Part shown: positions 59,383 to 64,000 of the stretch, piece after piece
How positions within the stretch are numbered: the first letter of the stretch is position 1
How the letters are laid out: each line of letters starts with the position of its first letter
Assembly (NCBI RefSeq): GCF_014204715.1
Contig: NZ_JACHLY010000001.1
Coordinates: 3,494,501 to 3,558,500, forward strand
DNA length: 64,000 nt
Source: Streptomonospora salina
GTDB lineage: Bacteria; Actinomycetota; Actinomycetes; Streptosporangiales; Streptosporangiaceae
Direction of reading: 5' to 3'
Notes under the pieces: model-generated
Databases searched by the model: none
Told to the model about the DNA's origin: nothing
What the model saw: the letters and a program-made list of their open reading frames with translations, nothing else
Translations under genes and position numbers: made by a program

Positions 59383-60543
59383 GTGTCGCTGCCGCCGCTG
59401 GTCGAACCGGCCGACGAGCTCACCGTCGACGAGGTTCGCCGCTACTCCCGCCACCTGATCATCCCCGACGTGGGCATGGACGGCCAGAAGCGCCTGAAGA
59501 ACGCCAAGGTTCTTGTGGTGGGCGCCGGCGGGCTCGGCTCGCCCGCGCTGCTGTACCTGGCCGCCGCCGGCGTCGGCACCTTGGGCGTCATCGACTTCGA
59601 CGAAGTCGACGAGTCCAACCTCCAGCGCCAGGTCATCCACGGGCAGAGCGACGTCGGCAAGCCCAAGGCCGAGTCGGCGCGCGAAAGCATCGAGGAGATC
59701 AACCCGAACACGAAGGTCGTCCTGCACCAGGACCACCTCGACTCCGACAACGCGCTGGAGATCTTCGAGGGCTACGACCTCGTTCTCGACGGGACCGACA
59801 ACTTCGCGACCCGCTATCTGGTCAACGACGCCTGCGTGCTGCTGAACAAGCCCTACGTGTGGGGTTCGATCTTCCGCTTCGACGGCCAGGTCAGCGTCTT
59901 CTGGAACGAGTACGGCCCGCAGTACCGGGACCTCTACCCCGAGCCCCCGCCGCCCGGGATGGTCCCCTCCTGCGCCGAGGGCGGCGTGCTGGGCGTGCTG
60001 TGCGCCTCGATCGGCTCGATCATGGTCAACGAGGCCATCAAGCTGATCTGCGGAATCGGCGACCCGCTGGTCGGCCGCCTGATGATCTACGACGCCCTGG
60101 AGATGACCTGGAAGACGGTCAAGGTCCGCAAGGACCCCGAGGGCGAGCCGGTCACCGAGCTCATCGACTACGAGGCGTTCTGCGGCCAGGTCTCCGACGA
60201 GGCCGAGCGGGCCGCCCAGGGGGCGACGATCACCGCCCCCGAGCTCAAGGACATGATGGACAAGGACGAGGACTTCTACCTCGTCGACGTCCGGGAGCAG
60301 CACGAGTACGAGATCGTCAACATCCCCGGCGCCGTCCTCATCCCCAAGGGCGAGTTCCTCAACGGCGAGGCGTTCGGCAAACTGCCCCAGGACAAGCGCA
60401 TCGTCCTGCACTGCAAGTCGGGTGCGCGCTCGGCCGAGGCGCTCGGCGCGCTCAAGGGCGCCGGCTTCGACAGCGCCGTCCACGTCGGCGGCGGTGTGCT
60501 GGCCTGGGTCAACCAGGTCGACCCGAGCCTGCCCGCCTACTGA
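59383..60543 (+). CDS. moeZ: Adenylyltransferase/sulfurtransferase MoeZ
   Basis: 386 residues from GTG 59383 (GAGGAG 7 nt upstream). The N-terminal ThiF/MoeB/E1-like domain has 'VVGAGGLGSPALLYLAAAG' (ATP binding) and 'VIDFDEVDESNLQRQVIHG'. The C-terminal rhodanese domain carries the persulfide Cys344 in 'LHCKSGARSAEALG'. Lacks a zinc CxxC pair, like other MoeZ. It adenylates and sulfurylates the C-termini of small sulfur carriers (MoaD, ThiS, CysO types) for molybdopterin, thiamin or cysteine synthesis. Likely SigR-regulated; see promoter. Confidence 0.94.
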   Translation: MSLPPLVEPADELTVDEVRRYSRHLIIPDVGMDGQKRLKNAKVLVVGAGGLGSPALLYLAAAGVGTLGVIDFDEVDESNLQRQVIHGQSDVGKPKAESARESIEEINPNTKVVLHQDHLDSDNALEIFEGYDLVLDGTDNFATRYLVNDACVLLNKPYVWGSIFRFDGQVSVFWNEYGPQYRDLYPEPPPPGMVPSCAEGGVLGVLCASIGSIMVNEAIKLICGIGDPLVGRLMIYDALEMTWKTVKVRKDPEGEPVTELIDYEAFCGQVSDEAERAAQGATITAPELKDMMDKDEDFYLVDVREQHEYEIVNIPGAVLIPKGEFLNGEAFGKLPQDKRIVLHCKSGARSAEALGALKGAGFDSAVHVGGGVLAWVNQVDPSLPAY

Positions 60544-60572
60544 GGTACCGGCTCCCGGCACCGCTCCGTCTC

Positions 60573-60605
60573 CGGGCCGCCGCGGCACCGCGCCGCGGCG
60601 GCCCG
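60573..60605 (+). terminator. Strong terminator after moeZ
   Basis: A perfect 13-bp stem (cgggccgccgcgg / ccgcggcggcccg) with a 7-nt loop, 30 nt after the moeZ stop. Confidence 0.75.
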
Positions 60606-60722
60606 TACGCGTGTCGGGCGCCGGTGCTCCGGCGGTGCCGCGTGGCGGTCCGCCGGTTCCGCGGGCCGCGCGGCGGGTAGGTGCGCGCAGACGACATCCG
60701 ACGAGCATGGAGGTGCGGCGAT

Positions 60723-61103
60723 ATGCGAAGCGCCAGAACATGGGCGGACTGGCTGGCCCTTCTCGCGGGTAGCGCCGTTTCCGTGAGCCACATCTGGCAC
60801 GGCCTGCTGGGAGTCGGGATGGCGGGGCTGTTCCTGCTCGGCGTGCTTCTGGTGTTCCTGTCCTGCCTGGCCGTCATCCACCCGGAGCTGTTCGTCGTCG
60901 AAGCGGCCACGGTCGTGACGGGCCTGCTCCTGATCGCGGCGCCGTGGCTGCTGGGCTTCTCCGGTACCGCCTCGGCGGCGCTGACCGCGTGGATCGCCGG
61001 CGCTGTCGCGGTGGTCACGGGCCTGGCCACCCTGCCGGGATCCGTCGCGCTGTACCGCCGCATCGTCCCGCCGCAGCCCACGGAGCACCTGCTGAGCGGT
61101 TAG
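60723..61103 (+). CDS. SPW-repeat integral membrane protein
   Basis: 126 residues from ATG 60723 (TGGAGG upstream). Four transmembrane helices in two pairs: 'WADWLALLAGSAVSVSHIWH' and 'VVTGLLLIAAPWLLGFSGTA', the latter a clear SPW-repeat motif (PWLLGFS). SPW proteins are common small membrane proteins in actinobacteria and archaea with no known function. It stands between moeZ and the MGMT homolog. Confidence 0.75.
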   Translation: MRSARTWADWLALLAGSAVSVSHIWHGLLGVGMAGLFLLGVLLVFLSCLAVIHPELFVVEAATVVTGLLLIAAPWLLGFSGTASAALTAWIAGAVAVVTGLATLPGSVALYRRIVPPQPTEHLLSG

Positions 61104-61166
61104 ACCGCGCTCCTGCGCCGCCGCCGGGGTGACCGCCCCCGCGCCCGGCGGTACTACGATCGGGCC

Positions 61167-61523
61167 ATGCCGCACGCGTTCACTCGTCACACCGCTTATG
61201 TGGAGCGGGTCCTGGAGGTCGCCGAGGCGATCCCGGTCGGCATGGTCATGGGCTACGGCGACATCGCCGAGTACCTGGGTGAGGGCGGTCCCCGCCAGGT
61301 GGGCTCGGTGATGTCGGCGTGGGGCGGCGCCGTCTGCTGGTGGCGCGTCATCCGGTCCGACGGCAGGCCGCCGCCCGGTCACGAGGTCGAAGCTCTGCAG
61401 CATTACGCGGCCGAAGCCACCCCCATGCGCCCGGCCGGCGACCGGGTCGACATGCGCCGCGCCCGCTGGGACGGCGCAGCCCCGCCGGAGCACACGGACG
61501 TCCGGCCGGAGGGCCGCACATAG
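61167..61523 (+). CDS. Alkyltransferase-like (MGMT-fold) protein with CWWRV active site
   Basis: 118 residues from ATG 61167; a TACGAT box (61155-61160) is 6 nt upstream with no ribosome site. The MGMT-like DNA-binding domain is complete ('IPVGMVMGYGDIAEYLG', 'GSVMSAWGG', then 'AVCWWRVIRSDGRPPPG'). The active-site PCHRV of MGMT is replaced by CWWRV, so the alkyl-acceptor Cys and its His are Trp. It thus resembles alkyltransferase-like proteins (ATL), which bind O6-alkylguanine and recruit excision repair. Corresponds to Rv3204 in M. tuberculosis. Confidence 0.82.
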   Translation: MPHAFTRHTAYVERVLEVAEAIPVGMVMGYGDIAEYLGEGGPRQVGSVMSAWGGAVCWWRVIRSDGRPPPGHEVEALQHYAAEATPMRPAGDRVDMRRARWDGAAPPEHTDVRPEGRT

Positions 61524-62080
61524 GTCCGCTTCCCGGCCCCTTTTTCCCGGGCACCCGGGCCCCGCGCTCCGGGAACGCCCCGGATCACGCCCGGTCGGCC
61601 GATGCAGGCCTACCGCTCCGATTCCATTCCGCGGGAGACGCCTGTTGCATTCGAGGCGCATAGGTGTCGGGACATAGGTTCGTCGGTTCTTTCTTCCGCG
61701 GCGCATGCGGCGGTGCATCCCGGCAAACCCGTCGGGGGTTTCCGATAGCGGCCGGAAGATTTCCGGTGCTCATGTGAACCGCAAAGACGTACGGGAGTCG
61801 GTGCCCCGTCCCCTCCGGTTCCGGTCAGCAGTTCCGTGTTTTCACTGAAGTGTTCGGGGAAGCACTGCTACATTCGTATTCGAACCTGCACGCTAGTCGC
61901 GCACAGCGCCGGTTCCGGGCCCGCGGACGGGCAGCACCCTCATCCCCCCGAATTTCCCTCGGACGCACACGCATTCGGATCGGCGTTCCCCGGTTCGCCC
62001 GTCACTCTCTCGGGCGCCGGTCCATCGGGCGGGGAGCCGGGCTCCGGTCCACGACACCGGGCGCGGTGGAGGGAGTCTGA
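61524..62080. other. Large gene-poor gap before the STAND NTPase
   Basis: 557 bases with visibly lower GC than the rest. A short hairpin aaaccc / gggttt (61725-61741) may be a terminator. A possible -10 (TACATT, 61869-61874) lies about 200 nt before the NTPase start. Frames here lack ribosome sites and look non-coding. The composition shift marks a possible boundary of an acquired segment. Confidence 0.5.
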
Positions 62081-64000
62081 GTGCTTACCGAAAGCACCGG
62101 CCGGATCCACGGCCGCAACGAAGCGGTCGAGGACCTCAGAAACCATATGAGACGCGCAGTCCCGGCGGAAAAGCGGCCCGGTCTGCTGCTGTACACCGGG
62201 ACCGGCGGAAGCGGAAAGTCGGCCCTCCTCGGCAAGTTCGAGGATGAACTCCGTCAGATCGTTCCCTATGCGGCTTTCGATTTCGCCCGTGCCGGAAACG
62301 ACTTCGGCCTCCCGGAGGTGCTTTCGGTTCTGGCGTTCCAACTGGGCCAGCGGTGCCCGGGGTACGGCCGCTTGCGGTTCCACCGGCTCGTGATGGGTCG
62401 GCTGGCGATGAAAGAGAAGGTCGACTTCACCGACCATGCGGGTGCGCGGCGCCACGTCCTCCACGTGCTGCGCAACTACCGCGGGAAAGGCCGGGTCTAC
62501 GACGCCGTATGGGCGTTCACCCGCGAGAGCGCCGGCGGTCTGGCGGGGGCGGCCGGTCTCCCGGAGCCGCTGAAGTCCTCCGTCGGCGCGGTCGCGGCAC
62601 GGGGAATCGACTTCATCGGATCCCGCGAATCGAGCGGTTCCTTCCTGCTGGGCGAGTCCTTCCGCTGGTACGAGCACCGCGGCCGGGGGGACACCGGAAA
62701 GCCGCTGGACTCCCTGGTCAAGCTCAGCGCCTACGCGGGAAATCTCGCCGACCCGGCGAAGCGCGAGTTCGTCGACACGACCCTGATCGAGGCGTTCCTG
62801 GCCGACCTCCGGGCGGCCTTCAGCCGCGGCCTGCGCGCCAAGCCGGGCATGTACGACTGCGTACTCCTGCTGGACAACATCGACAAGGAACTCGGCCAGG
62901 AATTCCGGTCCCGGTTCCTGGCGGCGGTCAAGAGGGAAGCCAACACCGCCCTGTCCCCGGCTCCGCTGGTGGTGGCGGCCACCAGCCGCAGGCCGAGCGT
63001 GGCGGAGACGAACGAGAGCCGGGTACGCGTGCACCCGCTGCGGGACCTCACCGCCGACGAAGCGGCCGACCTGGCACCCACCGCTATGCCCGGCGACGTC
63101 CACCGCAGGTTCCCCGGCCTGGTGCACCGCCTCACAGGCGGCCATCCGGGTGCGACGGCGCTGCTGTTCGAGACCGCGGCGGCCTGGCCGACGGCCGCCG
63201 AAGGCGGGTTGGCCAAGCTGCTGGCCCAGCAGCACCCCCGAGACGACGGTGACGGAAACGCGCAGGCGACCGTCGAGGAGCGCCTGCGGGACGACCTCGT
63301 GCGCGGCCTGTCCGGAGTCCCCGCAGCCGCGGACGTGGACCGCGGGATGCTGGCGACGCTGGCGGCCTTCGCCGCCGCGCGCAGCGACGAGGACGCCGCC
63401 TGGATCGTCTCCGAGTACCTCGGAGGCTCGCTGACCGGATTCATCGGAGCCGAGTCGCTGTGGCGGTCGTGCCTGTGGCACGAGGGCGCCACCACCGGCG
63501 ACCGGGTGCTGCTGCGGCGACTGCTGTTGCGCTGGTCGTCCCAGCAGGGCGACGACCCCGTCCCGCGGCTGCGCGGCCGGCTGCGCGAGCGCTGCCGCAC
63601 CGGCGGCGACACGGTCGGCGAGCTGTACCACGCCCTGGGCGCCGGCGACGTCGCCGCGTGCTCGCGCGGGCTGGCCGAGAAGCTGCCGGAGACGGGCGAG
63701 GAGACCGACTGGGTCGGGCTGCTGCACGCGGTCACCGCGGTACCGCGGGTGGCCGATGCGACCGGTCCGGCGCCGTCCGACCCGCAGACGGAACCGGCGG
63801 GCCGGGTGGGGGACACGTGCGACCACCTGGCCGCGGTCGCCCGCGTCGCCGTCGGCCTGTGGCGCGTCGGCGACCCCTTCACCGTCGACGGCCGCTGGTT
63901 CCTGCACAAGCGGATCGCCCGGGACCTACAGGAACTGGCCAACCACGCGGGCAACCCGATGGCCCTGTACCAGGAGGCCGAGCGACACGGCGAACTCGCT
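62081..64000 (+). CDS. STAND-type P-loop NTPase, N-terminal 640 residues (3' end outside window)
   Basis: Starts at GTG 62081 with GGAGGGAG about 6 nt upstream and stays open to the edge of the window. Walker A 'GTGGSGKS' is at residues 40-47; Walker B 'VLLLDN' at 261-266 (Asp265); sensor 'VVAATSRRP' follows; 'GGHPGA' at 353-358 is the GxP motif that defines STAND NTPases. Between Walker A and B is an unusually long insert (about 160 residues) with 'FTDHAGARRHVLHVLRNYRG'. Residues beyond 400 are helical, perhaps TPR-like. STAND proteins act as signal hubs in apoptosis-like and antiphage responses. Confidence 0.8.
   Translation, partial: MLTESTGRIHGRNEAVEDLRNHMRRAVPAEKRPGLLLYTGTGGSGKSALLGKFEDELRQIVPYAAFDFARAGNDFGLPEVLSVLAFQLGQRCPGYGRLRFHRLVMGRLAMKEKVDFTDHAGARRHVLHVLRNYRGKGRVYDAVWAFTRESAGGLAGAAGLPEPLKSSVGAVAARGIDFIGSRESSGSFLLGESFRWYEHRGRGDTGKPLDSLVKLSAYAGNLADPAKREFVDTTLIEAFLADLRAAFSRGLRAKPGMYDCVLLLDNIDKELGQEFRSRFLAAVKREANTALSPAPLVVAATSRRPSVAETNESRVRVHPLRDLTADEAADLAPTAMPGDVHRRFPGLVHRLTGGHPGATALLFETAAAWPTAAEGGLAKLLAQQHPRDDGDGNAQATVEERLRDDLVRGLSGVPAAADVDRGMLATLAAFAAARSDEDAAWIVSEYLGGSLTGFIGAESLWRSCLWHEGATTGDRVLLRRLLLRWSSQQGDDPVPRLRGRLRERCRTGGDTVGELYHALGAGDVAACSRGLAEKLPETGEETDWVGLLHAVTAVPRVADATGPAPSDPQTEPAGRVGDTCDHLAAVARVAVGLWRVGDPFTVDGRWFLHKRIARDLQELANHAGNPMALYQEAERHGELA

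Noticed and set aside
61836-62150. 104-codon plus frame overlapping the NTPase start
   Set aside because: No ribosome site, His/Pro/Ser-rich, runs out of frame into the NTPase gene.
61940-63907. 655-codon minus-strand frame opposite the STAND NTPase
   Set aside because: The plus-strand frame shows Walker A/B and GxP motifs; the minus frame is low-complexity.

Overview
The window is one contiguous, very GC-rich stretch whose genes almost all have G or C at the third codon position, so long mirror-image reading frames appear on both strands. The gene content points to an actinomycete: a mycothiol deacetylase, MoeZ, a SigE/anti-sigma/HtrA block, a 7Fe ferredoxin next to dapC, and small actinobacterial families (DUF3117, DUF3054, DUF6113, DUF6758, DUF350, DUF4178). 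Gene order around dapE-LOG-DivIVA-tag-DUF3117 and around sigE resembles that recalled from mycobacteria and Streptomyces. A Nocardiopsaceae-like genus is my best guess, by inference only. I saw no tRNA, rRNA, CRISPR array, insertion sequence or prophage.

Left third. The window opens inside typA (1-850) and continues with an FAD monooxygenase. A compact operon of DUF4178, DUF2617, a small membrane protein, DUF350 and a membrane-bound aminopropyltransferase-like protein runs to 6050. Two complete succinate dehydrogenase/fumarate reductase operons (6157-9819 minus, 11215-14603 plus) flank a LysR regulator. A TrmH/SpoU methyltransferase, a SAM methyltransferase, DUF3054, a small secreted protein, an S9 peptidase, mshB, a site-2 protease and an unrecognised 442-residue protein follow.

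Middle third. From 24.4 to 30 kb lie fdxA and dapC, dapD and dapE (succinylase branch of lysine/meso-diaminopimelate synthesis), with a lysozyme-like membrane protein facing dapD. Then come a LOG-family protein, a DivIVA-like protein, DNA-3-methyladenine glycosylase I, a membrane-anchored protein plus Ser/Thr kinase, an enoyl-CoA hydratase, DUF3117 and leucyl aminopeptidase. The envelope-stress block is at 38.5-43.9 kb: an O-methyltransferase, sigE with its own SigE-type promoter, the zinc-finger anti-sigma factor, a MucB/RseB-like lipid/stress sensor and HtrA with a collagen-like cytoplasmic arm.

Right third. A yeast-type cytosine deaminase, Mrp, a CPBP protease with an overlapping small ORF, DUF6758, a PHP phosphoesterase, a metal-ligand-less beta-lactamase-fold protein, two alpha/beta hydrolases and a DEAD-box helicase with an apparent CTG start come first. 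A ferritin-like protein with a leaderless 26-residue leader peptide, a mechanosensitive-channel-like protein, a TetR regulator, moeZ with a SigR-type promoter, an SPW-repeat protein and a catalytic-Cys-less alkyltransferase-like protein follow. After a gene-poor, less GC-rich gap the window ends inside a large STAND-type NTPase (62081 to the edge). That NTPase looks like the start of an accessory or conflict-system locus and is the best lead for something undescribed.

Recurring theme. Several genes have no Shine-Dalgarno sequence but carry a TAnnnT box 6-8 nt before the start codon (sdhC, mshB, dapD, the LOG gene, trmH, the MGMT homolog, a hydrolase), the arrangement of leaderless actinobacterial mRNAs. 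Three genes are preceded by short ORFs whose stop codon overlaps the next start by 4 nt. These regulatory statements are read from sequence pattern only.
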